A stretch of DNA of 64,000 nucleotides from JBHHUI01 sp965248775 (GTDB taxonomy: Bacteria > Chloroflexota > Anaerolineae > Anaerolineales > JBHHUI01), in NCBI GenBank assembly GCA_965248775.1, contig OZ252150.1, forward strand, positions 1,736,001 through 1,800,000. The letters are read 5' to 3'. The notes beneath the pieces are model-generated. The model was not told where the DNA came from, searched no databases, and worked only from the letters and a program-made list of their open reading frames with translations. Of this stretch, positions 8,938 to 17,545 are shown piece by piece. Both the position numbers and the translations under genes were made by a program. How positions within the stretch are numbered: the stretch's first letter is position 1; each line of letters begins with the position of its first letter.

Positions 8938-9078
8938 ATGATGACCACACTAAGTAAACACACAACACTCGTTACAAATCCACAGGTTCTTCGTTGGGTG
9001 CTTGCGCTGCTAGTTCTGGCAGCTGCTCTCGCATTTCCCGAAATCGCAAATGCCCAAACCATTGGTGGTGGCGGTTAA
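8938..9078 (+). CDS. 46-residue secreted peptide precursor with a Gly-rich tail
   Basis: Not recognised as a named family. The frame opens with two ATGs preceded by AGGAG. Residues 1-19 are polar with Lys and Arg, residues 20-33 form a Leu/Ala hydrophobic core, and A-N-A at residues 37-39 is a good signal peptidase I site. Cleavage there would leave only Q-T-I-G-G-G-G, a seven-residue product. The gene lies between the BTAD regulator and a small RiPP-leader-like protein, behind direct repeats. A peptide signal is the attractive reading; a truncated exported protein is the alternative. Confidence 0.6.
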   Translation: MMTTLSKHTTLVTNPQVLRWVLALLVLAAALAFPEIANAQTIGGGG

Positions 9079-9113
9079 TTCTAGGACACCTCCTACTATA
9101 AATAAAGCACCCC

Positions 9114-9365
9114 ATGCCCAACATTCAAATTAACGCCCTGGTTACGCGCGCCCTGCTAGATGATCAGTTTCAAGCGGATATTCTCAATGGTCAACGCAGA
9201 GAACGACTTGACGAATTTGAACTGACATCTGAAGAGCGCGCTGAGCTTATCGGGATTGCGGCCAGCAATGTGGATGAATTTATCCGGGCTGTCGACGACC
9301 AAATTCGAGAACAGGATTGGCGTTGCACCATTCCTACGTTTGAACGGATTGGTTTGACGAAATAG
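9114..9365 (+). CDS. small protein resembling NHLP/Os1348-type RiPP leader peptides
   Basis: An 83-residue acidic helical protein. The pattern A-L-V-x-R-A-L-x-D-x-x-F-x-x-x-I-L followed by L-T-S-E-E-R-A-E-L-I recalls nitrile-hydratase-like or Os1348/Franean-type leader regions. It shares F-x-x-x-I-L-N-G-Q-R and overall layout with the protein at 13455. The C-terminal tail contains one Cys and several Thr but no obvious core repeat. It starts 35 nt after the secreted peptide gene and may be cotranscribed with it. No modification enzyme is seen nearby, so the family assignment is tentative. Confidence 0.55.
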   Translation: MPNIQINALVTRALLDDQFQADILNGQRRERLDEFELTSEERAELIGIAASNVDEFIRAVDDQIREQDWRCTIPTFERIGLTK

Positions 9366-9514
9366 ATCTTCAGATGGGATGAAAAACATTATCTAAGAAG
9401 TCAACAGAACGGGCTCTAGTTAACCTCGGCCCGAGCAGAAAGCCGGTCCGTCAGGGCAGGAGGACCGGCGAAGCACGCAAGAGCATCCTATTCTCAGAAG
9501 GCGACAAATAAATT

Positions 9515-9567
9515 AGTGGAGGCAATGAATTATCCTAATTGAGTAGGGTTAATCCCTATAGATATTG
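9515..9567 (+). promoter_or_regulatory. shared promoter block, copy A (left part)
   Basis: The block starts AGTGGAGGCAAT and contains GAGTAGGGTTAATCCCTATAG (9541-9561), a TAGGG-N5-CCCTA dyad. The same arrangement recurs at 25938. The block continues after the IS1 copy 2 insertion at 13267. The last 8 bp (AGATATTG, 9560-9567) are the target duplication of that IS. Confidence 0.6.
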
Positions 9568-9870
9568 GGTAGTGGTTACATGTTGACTGATGAGTCTGGA
9601 AAAAGTAAGTTGTTGGCCTGCCAAACAGAGGAGCGCCAAAATGATCCAGAGTGTCATCACGCATGAGTGTTCAAAGTGCAGGAGCCTCAACATTGTCAAG
9701 AATGGTACAGACTATATATGGTGGACCCCTTTGTCAAGACAGAAAAATGGCCTGGCGTAAGGTGCATTCTCCTTTCGTGAGTCGTGGACATAAATGGTCG
9801 CCGTAGTGCTGTGGACATGTGGGCAACTGGCGCATTCTCAGTTGTCCACATGTCCACAGCGAAATCGGTG

Positions 9871-10765
9871 TCAGTTCAGCAGCGTGCGTTCCCCGAAGTA
9901 CACCTGCGCCGGGGTGAGATAGTCGAGTGATTGATGCGGACGCTCCGCACGGTAGAAGCGAAAGTAGCGTATCAGAGCCTGCCGTGCTTCGCGCGGGCTG
10001 TCGTAGTCGTGCAGATAGACCTCCTCGTATTTCACCGTCCGCCACAGCCGCTCGGTGAAGATATTGCCCAGTCTCGTCGACTGGACGAGGTCGAGCGCAC
10101 GGCCGCGACCATCCATACTGATTTGTGTACCGGCCGCTTGGAGCCGGTCAATGTACTGCGGGCTAGTGAAGTGGCTGCCCTGGTCGCTGTTCCAGATCGT
10201 CGGCGTGGCCGCTGCCAGCGCCCGCTCGACTGCGCGCAACACGAATGGCATTTCCAGCGTCTGGTCGAGCTCCCAGCTGACCACGTAGCGGGAGAACCAA
10301 TCCAGCACAGCCACGAGGTACCCCGTCCAGCCTGTCCGGGGCTGGGCATCCAGCCGCCGCGGAGGCGGATATAGGTGATGTCGATTCCCCAGACCTGATT
10401 TGGCTGCGTGATCGCCACTCCGCGCAACAAATAGGGGAAAACAGCGTGCTGCTTAGCTCGTTTCCCGTGACCCGGCCCCGGGACGGTGTGCTCAGATTCG
10501 GGCCCGGATAGATGGCTGCCAACCCCATTTCGCGCATATGACGTTGGACTGCTTTGCGATTGATGGTCATCTCGCGTCGCAATACGGCCAGGATCTTGCG
10601 CGAACCGTAGAAGGGATGGGCAGTGTAGATTTCATCGATGCGGCACTTGATGTACAACTCTTCCGGTGACGGCGGGACCGGGACGTAGTACAAACTGGAG
10701 CGACTGATACCCAACAGATCGGCCTGGGTTGCGAGCGATAGCTCAGCATTCTCGCGTTCGACCAT
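9871..10765 (-). pseudogene. IS3 transposase OrfB, frameshifted (copy A)
   Basis: The integrase-type DDE transposase is spread over three frames. The N-terminal HTH_21 part (R-K-I-L-A-V-L-R-R-E) is at 10765-10490, the first Asp (V-W-G-I-D-I-T-Y) lies in a second frame near 10400, and D-W-F-S-R-Y-V-V-S-W onward is in a third. One break is in a GC run near 10482. The other is an extra hairpin-like stretch of about 26 bp near 10322-10347. The same lesions are in copy B, so neither copy can make normal OrfB. Confidence 0.85.
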
Positions 10766-10775
10766 CGTCAGTCGC

Positions 10776-11090
10776 TCACTTCTCGATGACGTTGAGGCCA
10801 GATTTTTTTTTGAGCCAGGCTAACTGCGTCGTCAGCCGGCCAATCTGCGCATACAGCGCTTCGCGTTCGCTCTCGTGTGCCGCCTCGAGCTCGCGCATCG
10901 TGTGGTTCTCGTTGCTGAACACGCTAGGTAAGCGCTCGACCGCCTGCGCTTTCCATTTGCGGAGCATATTGACGTGCATGCCATACTCAGCGGCGATCTG
11001 CGCGAATGTGCGCTCTTCCCGCAGTAGTTCGAGAACGATCTGGGCTTTCCGTTCGGCGCTGTAGTGGGTGCGGGTTTTCTTCTTTGTCAT
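10776..11090 (-). CDS. IS3 OrfA (HTH_Tnp_1 protein)
   Basis: A 104-residue protein with an N-terminal helix-turn-helix (Y-S-A-E-R-K-A-Q-I-V-L-E-L-L-R-E) and a C-terminal leucine-zipper-like coil. It is intact. It differs from copy B at one visible residue (W-L-K-K-K here, W-L-K-I-K in copy B). Confidence 0.9.
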   Translation of the reverse strand: MTKKKTRTHYSAERKAQIVLELLREERTFAQIAAEYGMHVNMLRKWKAQAVERLPSVFSNENHTMRELEAAHESEREALYAQIGRLTTQLAWLKKKSGLNVIEK

Positions 11091-11666
11091 GGCTGGCAGT
11101 GTACCTTAGCCCGACGTGTTTTCGAGTCTAGATTCTGGGGTCCACTATAATAAAGGCGGTCAGAAGTTTCATTGTCTCGATTGCGCCGCTTATGGAATGT
11201 TGGAACCGCAAAGCCGTTCTTATCCTGAGTTCATCAGAGAATTTGTCCTACGCACCTATCGAGAGCGAGCCAGTATGCGCGGCATTGAGCGCATCTTTGG
11301 CATCGCGCGGCAGACATTAGCACGCTGGATTCTGGAGAAGGCCGGCGCTATGCCGAACCTGGCTGACACTTTAGAAACCGTAAAAACGGATGATGTGCTG
11401 GAATTGGATGAATTATGGTCATTTGTACGCACAAAAAACGATAAACGTTGGATATGGGTCGCGCTGTGTCGGCGCACGCGCCAAGTGGTGGCCTATTTTA
11501 TTGGCGACCGCAGTGAAAAAAGTTGTCGCGCGTTATGGAAATCCATCCCAGCATCCTACAAAGCGTGTTGCTCCTTCAGCGACTTCTGGCACGCTTACCA
11601 GAAGGTTTATAGTGGACCCCAGAATCTAGACACGAAAACACGTCGGGCTAAGGTACACTGCCAGCC

Positions 11667-11981
11667 ATGACAAAGAAGAAAACCCGCACCCACTACAGCG
11701 CCGAACGGAAAGCCCAGATCGTTCTCGAACTACTGCGGGAAGAGCGCACATTCGCGCAGATCGCCGCTGAGTATGGCATGCACGTCAATATGCTCCGCAA
11801 ATGGAAAGCGCAGGCGGTCGAGCGCTTACCTAGCGTGTTCAGCAACGAGAACCACACGATGCGCGAGCTCGAGGCGGCACACGAGAGCGAACGCGAAGCG
11901 CTGTATGCGCAGATTGGCCGGCTGACGACGCAGTTAGCCTGGCTCAAAATAAAATCTGGCCTCAACGTCATCGAGAAGTGA
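11667..11981 (+). CDS. IS3 OrfA (HTH_Tnp_1 protein), copy B
   Basis: A 104-residue helix-turn-helix protein matching copy A. It is intact and ends 10 nt before OrfB begins, the usual IS3 arrangement in which a -1 shift would fuse them. Confidence 0.9.
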   Translation: MTKKKTRTHYSAERKAQIVLELLREERTFAQIAAEYGMHVNMLRKWKAQAVERLPSVFSNENHTMRELEAAHESEREALYAQIGRLTTQLAWLKIKSGLNVIEK

Positions 11982-11991
11982 GCGACTGACG

Positions 11992-12886
11992 ATGGTCGAA
12001 CGCGAGAATGCTGAGCTATCGCTCGCAACCCAGGCCGATCTGTTGGGTATCAGTCGCTCCAGTTTGTACTACGTCCCGGTCCCGCCGTCACCGGAAGAGT
12101 TGTACATCAAGTGCCGCATCGATGAAATCTACACTGCCCATCCCTTCTACGGTTCGCGCAAGATCCTGGCCGTATTGCGACGCGAGATGACCATCAATCG
12201 CAAAGCAGTCCAACGTCATATGCGCGAAATGGGGTTGGCAGCCATCTATCCGGGCCCGAATCTGAGCACACCGTCCCGGGGCCGGGTCACGGGAAACGAG
12301 CTAAGCAGCACGCTGTTTTCCCCTATTTGTTGCGCGGAGTGGCGATCACGCAGCCAAATCAGGTCTGGGGAATCGACATCACCTATATCCGCCTCCGCGG
12401 CGGCTGGATGCCCAGCCCCGGACAGGCTGGACGGGGTACCTCGTGGCTGTGCTGGATTGGTTCTCCCGCTACGTGGTCAGCTGGGAGCTCGACCAGACGC
12501 TGGAAATGCCATTCGTGTTGCGCGCAGTCGAGCGGGCGCTGGCAGCGGCCACGCCGACGATCTGGAACAGCGACCAGGGCAGCCACTTCACTAGCCCGCA
12601 GTACATTGACCGGCTCCAAGCGGCCGGTACACAAATCAGTATGGATGGTCGCGGCCGTGCGCTCGACCTCGTCCAGTCGACGAGACTGGGCAATATCTTC
12701 ACCGAGCGGCTGTGGCGGACGGTGAAATACGAGGAGGTCTATCTGCACGACTACGACAGCCCGCGCGAAGCACGGCAGGCTCTGATACGCTACTTTCGCT
12801 TCTACCGTGCGGAGCGTCCGCATCAATCACTCGACTATCTCACCCCGGCGCAGGTGTACTTCGGGGAACGCACGCTGCTGAACTGA
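11992..12886 (+). pseudogene. IS3 transposase OrfB, frameshifted (copy B)
   Basis: The same three-frame structure as copy A: an N-terminal part from 11992, D-I-T-Y in a second frame near 12375, and D-W-F-S-R-Y to the C-terminal Y-F-G-E-R in a third frame ending at 12886. The inserted hairpin-like stretch lies near 12410-12435. Confidence 0.85.
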
Positions 12887-13266
12887 CACCGATTTCGCTG
12901 TGGACATGTGGACAACTGAGAATGCGCCAGTTGCCCACATGTCCACAGCACTACGGCGACCATTTATGTCCACGACTCACGAAAGGAGAATGCACCTTAC
13001 GCCAGGCCATTTTTCTGTCTTGACAAAGGGGTCCACCATAGTTTTACCAAACGACACTCACCAAAGTGTCGGCAAAGAAAGCGGCCAGACATCTCACGTG
13101 GAACGCTGGAACAACACCTTGCGCCAGAGACTGGCTCGCTTCGTGCGCAAAACTCTTTCTTTCTCCAAGTCCGACGTTTACCATGAAGCTGTACTCAAGT
13201 TGTATCTCCATTACTACAATACAGCGTGGTCCCCATCAGTTACCATGTAACCACTACCAGATATTG

Positions 13267-13329
13267 AATAGCAAGAAGGCTACTATTTTCCTTTCTATTT
13301 TCTCATTCGTATACGGGAATGTAGGAGGC
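13267..13329 (+). promoter_or_regulatory. shared promoter block, copy A (right part)
   Basis: Continues the block cut by IS1 copy 2. CTACTATTTTCCT (13280-13292) lies 40 nt after GAGTAGGG once the IS is removed, and GGAATGTAGGAGGC (13316-13329) ends the block. Copy B at 25938 has the same elements with the same 40-nt spacing. The AGGAGG here is not followed by an ATG at a normal distance. Confidence 0.6.
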
Positions 13330-13454
13330 CGAACAAATTAGAATAACGAATATGCAAAATGCGGGAAAGCTATTCTGTCGACCGCGAAGTCACTCCGGCG
13401 GAAAAGGGGGCCCAATTTTCAATTCGTTCAATTACATACCATTCAGGGGGCCCC

Positions 13455-13676
13455 ATGTTCGATCATTCAATCAAAGCACTTATCGGAATGACTGTCTATC
13501 AAGAGCAGTTCCGCAATGAAATCTTGAATGGCCAACGAGCAGAACACGTAGGGAATCTAAAGCTTAATCCGTCTCTCCAGGCTCAAATTTTAGCGATTCA
13601 GGCGCAAGAATTCTCAGAGTTCGCGGCAGCAGTTGAGGAGATAATTGATTCTTCTAACGCACTCGCTGTCGCCTAA
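13455..13676 (+). CDS. small protein, paralogue of the 9114 gene (NHLP/Os1348-like)
   Basis: A 73-residue protein from the ATG at 13455; an earlier ATG at 13359 is in frame but has no better ribosome site. Its A-L-I-G-M-T-V-x-x-E-Q-F-R-N-E-I-L-N-G pattern parallels the 9114 protein, including I-L-N-G-Q-R. It is acidic and probably helical, ending S-S-N-A-L-A-V-A. It lies downstream of promoter block A. A role as peptide precursor or small adaptor is possible but unproven. Confidence 0.5.
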   Translation: MFDHSIKALIGMTVYQEQFRNEILNGQRAEHVGNLKLNPSLQAQILAIQAQEFSEFAAAVEEIIDSSNALAVA

Positions 13677-13880
13677 ACCTAATTTTCTGAGACCAACTAA
13701 ATATCTCCGGGATAACTCCCCCGAGCGAGTGTGAGAGTGGAATGAGTTAATTGCGGGTACCCCGAGACATTGACACTCCACTATACCTTAGAGTAGGAAC
13801 GCTCACATATTTTCTATAATCCGTGAAAGATTGTTGTCTGAATATAACCGTCCCAAATGTTGGTGTGAGATAAAACTGTC

Positions 13881-14364
13881 ATGTCTAATCCATCCTTACC
13901 ATTCCTGGCCGATAGTATCGCGCATTATCTACTCGAGCAGCTCGACGTTAAGCGTCTTCCCGTTCCCGTACGTGAAATACTTGAGGCGCCACCAAAGGCT
14001 CTCACCCATGATCTTAGTTTGAGCGGAGGACTTGCGTTAGGAGTTGCGCGCTGGATCAGGTTATTGGATGGACAAGGAATTGTATTCGTGAATGGACAGT
14101 CCGCACCTAGAAGAGCCTATTCAACGGTTTGCAATGGCGAGCGCAACCTTTTACGGGATCTGTTCAAGCAAAGGTGGACGTCTCGCGGGGTTACCAAACG
14201 GTGGAGACGTGCATGCGCTCGCGCGATACTTTGCCCGAGCATTATTAATGCCTGAACATCTACTTCCCCAAGGATGGGAGATTATGCCCGACGAAGAACT
14301 TGCAAGTTATTGCGCTGTACCAACAGAAATCATACAAGAACGGCGGAATGACCTATTACTCTGA
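13881..14364 (+). pseudogene. degenerate ImmA/IrrE-like protein, frameshifted
   Basis: The N-terminal part (13881 to about 14100) and the C-terminal part (frame open from 14092, ending 14364) are in different frames. Together they give an ImmA/IrrE-like layout: G-I-V-F-V-N, then a Q-R-F-A-M-A segment, then L-A-R-Y-F-A-R-A-L-L-M-P-E. The H-E-x-x-H metal motif expected after R-F-x-x-A is absent (A-S-A-T-F-Y-G instead). It may be a non-catalytic relative that later frameshifted. Active ImmA proteins cleave phage-type repressors. Confidence 0.5.
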
Positions 14365-14432
14365 TTTTCCAGGGCATCCAAAGACGAAATACTTATTGTT
14401 AGATAGGCGCATGTTTGCGCGGAGAGAGATAA

Positions 14433-14798
14433 ATGTCTATTTCAGAGAAAATTCGGTTCGAAACTTTAAAGCTTGATAACTTCACATGCCAGTATTGCGG
14501 GCAGTCTGCTCCTGAAGTTTCCCTGCAAGTCAATCACATCCAGTCCACCTTCAAAAGCGAAGAAAACAGGATCCATAATCTAGTCACAATCTGCACGGAA
14601 TGCTATCGAGGCAAGAATGCCGGCGCAACAACAAACGTATCCATTGTGAATAAACGCATGAATCGATTGGACAAATTAAGGGAACGCCGTAAGGAAATCG
14701 AGAAGGTGATGGAGTGGCCCGAACTTCGAATCGACATGGAGCTCGCGGCGAAATATCCTAGCTTGATCAGAGTTGGCGCGGGTACCCTTCTCCAGTAA
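14433..14798 (+). CDS. HNH endonuclease-type protein
   Basis: A 121-residue protein with a clear HNH fold pattern: Cys19-x2-Cys22, V-N-H at 34-36, H-N-L at 48-50 and Cys54-x2-Cys57 followed by R-G-K-N. The first catalytic His follows Asn (N-H-I) rather than the usual Asp. The lysine/arginine-rich second half probably binds DNA. Nothing nearby makes a restriction pair, so its role is unknown. Confidence 0.75.
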   Translation: MSISEKIRFETLKLDNFTCQYCGQSAPEVSLQVNHIQSTFKSEENRIHNLVTICTECYRGKNAGATTNVSIVNKRMNRLDKLRERRKEIEKVMEWPELRIDMELAAKYPSLIRVGAGTLLQ

Positions 14799-14900
14799 AT
14801 GCCTACTCAAGGTAATCCGATTTGAGATTGATCATCTGCGGTACGCTTTGACTAGGAAGCAAAGGGAATTATCGGCGCGATTGCAACCTGTACAGCGTCA

Positions 14901-15072
14901 ACCATCACACCGTGGAGTGCGCAAACCCATACAGTGCATTCGGCACTGGGCCTCACTCTGAGATACTTCACAGTGCAGAAATCACTGCGTCGGTACCCAG
15001 TCACCAAGTCCAGGCAGCACTGGGCCGGGGCGGACAGACTGGACGTGGTACGCGACAAGTGCGAGGCTGTAC
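14901..15072 (+). repeat. dispersed modular repeat, copy R1
   Basis: Five short blocks (a 14903-14923, b 14940-14964, c 14984-15005, d 15031-15050, e 15051-15072) recur at 60055-60262 in the order c-d-a-b-e. The sequence is rich in GCACTG/CAGTGC. It fills most of the gap between the HNH gene and the sensor kinase; I see no gene there. Confidence 0.6.
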
Positions 15073-15182
15073 TTTGGAGCCCAGGCCGGTGTTCCCTAGC
15101 TGAGCGCTACCGCGATGCTAAACTGCATTGAGTGACAGGGAAGCGGATCGAGTACTCCGCTGATTTGTAATACACTCCTAAT

Positions 15183-15816
15183 ATGCCCAGTCATACTTCC
15201 AATTCCTCTAGAATCGCCCGCCCTGTACGAATAGCTCTCTTCAATGTAGCCCAAGGCGGGCTCAATAACCTCCTCGTATTCACAATCACAATTTACTTGA
15301 TATTTTGCGGCATTCTCCTAGTTGCATTCCCAATTCTCGCATTCCGATGGAGAAGATATCCCTTTGTCGGTGCCTTTGTCGAACAGACTTTGGTCTTTAA
15401 TTCTGTCGGGCCTCAAGGCGAGGTTCCCTGGGAAGGAATCGATCTTGGGTTGGAATTCCCACAGCAGCTTGAAGCGATTGACAATGTTGATGTAAAGAGT
15501 TCCGAAGAAATCACTGCTGTACTCTCCAGAAAGAACGTCGGAGAACCTGTAACTCTGCACTATTTAAATGAAGGTGGTGTCAAGAAGTCCGTAACTATTA
15601 ACTTAAGTGATTTCCCGAGTGATGACTTTGCCGCATATTTCATCTTTCCTTACATGGTTGGACTCGCATATTTCATTATCGGCTTATATGTTTTTTACTC
15701 TCGCCGACACCGTGGTTCAGGCCAAGCATTTGCTATTTTTTGCGGTAGTGTGGCACTCCTCACGAGTGGGTTATTTGACTTATACACAACACATCAATTT
15801 AGTTGGGCGTGGACCT
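15183..15816 (+). pseudogene. sensor kinase fragment 1: TM helix and PDZ-like sensor segment
   Basis: One hydrophobic helix near residues 30-52 is followed by an extracytoplasmic stretch of PDZ-like pattern (L-E-A-I-D-N-V-D-V-K-S-S-E-E-I) and then two more helices. The frame hits a stop at the IS1182 border (W-A-W-T then TAG). Confidence 0.8.
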
Positions 15817-17541
15817 AGATGTTGTTGGCGAATTCTTCAGGCGGGAGCCAGCATCGAAAAGGGGGATCGATAGGTTTTTGACCGCGGTTTTTCCTGGATC
15901 CAGTTGAGCATGCGAGAAAGATTGATAGCCGCAGCCGTGATCAGATTTTGCAAATGGGTTTTGGCTAAACCGCGATAGCGGGTGCGGCGCATCCCCATTT
16001 CGTTCACGGCTTGAGAGACTGTTCCTTCCACACCTGAGCGCAACGCGTAGACCTCTTTGAAGGCTTGTGTCTGCTGACGCGCCCGCGCCTTTCGCTGCGC
16101 CTCATGCCGCTCTTGGGGTTGGATGGATAGTTTCCGGACGCCTTTTTTGCTTTTTGTGCACTGGGTGCGGACGGGGCATGGGGTACAAGTATGCGGGTCA
16201 AATCCAACCAGGATGATCGGTTGCCCGCGATTGTTGTTCGCCGGAGTCCAGGTTTGGCTGACCCTTCCTTGGGGACAAGTGACTTGCTGCTGTGCCCAAT
16301 CGATGTTGAAATAGGTAGCATCATATGCCCGTTCATCTCGAGCTTGCCAGCTGGGATCGTCCGCGATGGGGCCAAACAGGTCGACCCCATAGTGCTGGGC
16401 ACTCTCGACGAGGGCACCACTGGAGACATACCCTTTGTCAACCAGGTGTTGGTCCGGCAGCAGGTTTTTATCAGCGAGCGCCTGATGAATGGGAGTGATT
16501 AGGTTGAAATCCGGTTCGGTGGCCACCGTGGTTTCGACATGGGTAATCAGATGGGGTCCTTCCGTCCCACAGGTTTCCGTCAAATGGACTTTGTACCCTC
16601 GCCAGGTGAGACCGCGCTTGTAACTGTAGCGGCTTTCCAAGTCATAGGGTGAAGAGATCATCTGTGCCGCCGGCGGGAAATTGCCCTTCTTTCGCCAGCG
16701 AACCTGGTCTTTCTTTATAAAAAATTGCTGTACCCAAACTTGGCGTAAGGCTTCGACGGCCGGCAATGTCCGCAATTGAGCGAACGTCTCTTCGGCGTAC
16801 ACCCATTCCAGCAGTTGATAGCCATCTTGGCCGATGGTTTCCGCCAGCGCCTGACGTTCCTTTTCTTTTCTGGGCAGCCGATAATCAGAGAAACGCTGGG
16901 AATAGCGGACAAACCATGCGCTGGGAACCTTTTGCCGCAACCAAACAGGAACCACCTGGGCGAGCACATTCAAAGCCTGGAGCAGCGTTTCACCCACTAG
17001 CTCGAGCCGTGTCAACTCCCTCACTGATGCAACGATATGGGTCGAATCTGTCCGCTGGCGGGTCCGAGACTGGAGCCATCCTTGCTCTTGACCGATTTCC
17101 AGTAAGCTGTTCAGCAGCCGCTCTTCCGCTCCTCCAGCTACCAAACGTGTCCGAAATTCGCTGAGTACCGAAAAATCGACGCCGGGATCTTCCAGCGACA
17201 GACCCAGGGCGTATTTCCAATCAATCCGGGCCCGCACCGCTTGTGCGGCCTGGCGATCGGTGAGGTTTTCCATAAATTGCATCAGGGTAATGAGAGCCAG
17301 GCGCCAGGGGGCTGCAGCAGGTTGACCACGCGTGGAAAACAGTTCATCTTGGAAGAGGGAGCCGAAAACCTCGCGCATTTTTATGTAGCGATTCCCATTT
17401 GGAAAGGCAGCCTGGACCACTCGAACGGTTTCTTCCGGGATGGTGAAGTCTTGTTGGGGGTGCATACTCATCGATTTCTTCTCCGTTTTGGCCTCGATTA
17501 TATAAGTTTCGCCTCTCTCGCTGAATTCGCCAACAACATCT
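15817..17541 (-). mobile_element. IS1182-family insertion sequence
   Basis: A 1,725-bp element with 19-bp perfect inverted repeats AGATGTTGTTGGCGAATTC (15817-15835, complement at 17523-17541). The 4-bp duplication ACCT is at 15813-15816 and 17542-17545. Confidence 0.93.
15837..17471 (-). CDS. IS1182-family transposase
   Basis: A 544-residue DDE transposase from the ATG at 17471 (M-S-M-H-P). It has the IS1182 features: an N-terminal P-x-L-x-x-x-x-x-F-x-E-N-L-T-D-R-Q-A-A region, R-T-D-S-T-H, the V-D-K-G-Y block, a C-x2-C...C cluster (C-T-P-C-P-V-R-T-Q-C) and the C-terminal R-S-G-V-E-G-T-V-S-Q-A. The open frame could extend to 17576, but that would use the inverted repeat and host sequence. Confidence 0.93.
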   Translation of the reverse strand: MSMHPQQDFTIPEETVRVVQAAFPNGNRYIKMREVFGSLFQDELFSTRGQPAAAPWRLALITLMQFMENLTDRQAAQAVRARIDWKYALGLSLEDPGVDFSVLSEFRTRLVAGGAEERLLNSLLEIGQEQGWLQSRTRQRTDSTHIVASVRELTRLELVGETLLQALNVLAQVVPVWLRQKVPSAWFVRYSQRFSDYRLPRKEKERQALAETIGQDGYQLLEWVYAEETFAQLRTLPAVEALRQVWVQQFFIKKDQVRWRKKGNFPPAAQMISSPYDLESRYSYKRGLTWRGYKVHLTETCGTEGPHLITHVETTVATEPDFNLITPIHQALADKNLLPDQHLVDKGYVSSGALVESAQHYGVDLFGPIADDPSWQARDERAYDATYFNIDWAQQQVTCPQGRVSQTWTPANNNRGQPIILVGFDPHTCTPCPVRTQCTKSKKGVRKLSIQPQERHEAQRKARARQQTQAFKEVYALRSGVEGTVSQAVNEMGMRRTRYRGLAKTHLQNLITAAAINLSRMLNWIQEKPRSKTYRSPFSMLAPA

Positions 17542-17545
17542 ACCT

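Larger units (their letters stand above)
9717..11149 (-). mobile_element. IS3-family insertion sequence (copy A)
   Basis: A 1,433-bp element with ends TATGGTGGACCCC and, on the other side, the complement of TATAGTGGACCCC (one mismatch). The 3-bp duplication ATA is at 9714-9716 and 11150-11152. It is inverted relative to copy B and sits inside IS1 copy 2. Confidence 0.9.
11608..13040 (+). mobile_element. IS3-family insertion sequence (copy B)
   Basis: A 1,433-bp element with a TATAGTGGACCCC end and its near complement at the right. The 3-bp duplication GTT is at 11605-11607 and 13041-13043. It has the same sequence as copy A apart from rare changes and is placed in the opposite orientation. 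Confidence 0.9.
9641..13250 (+). pseudogene. IS1 transposase of copy 2, split by two IS3 elements
   Basis: The coding pieces 9641-9716, 11153-11607 and 13044-13250 match copies 1 and 3. The middle piece (K-G-G-Q-K-F-H-C to Y-Q-K-V) stays open and runs into IS3 copy B. The gene is inactive as it stands. Confidence 0.88.
9568..13258 (+). mobile_element. IS1-family element (copy 2) carrying two inverted IS3-family elements
   Basis: The ends GGTAGTGG and CCACTACC are flanked by the 8-bp duplication AGATATTG (9560-9567 and 13259-13266). The span is 3,691 bp; subtracting two 1,433-bp IS3 copies and two 3-bp duplications leaves exactly 819 bp, the size of copies 1 and 3. The IS1 therefore inserted first, and two IS3 elements later landed inside it in opposite orientations. 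Confidence 0.93.

Noticed and set aside
14852..15131. Several frames of 60-70 residues after the HNH gene
   Set aside because: They lie in repeat R1, and their translations differ from those at R2 as expected for non-coding repeats.
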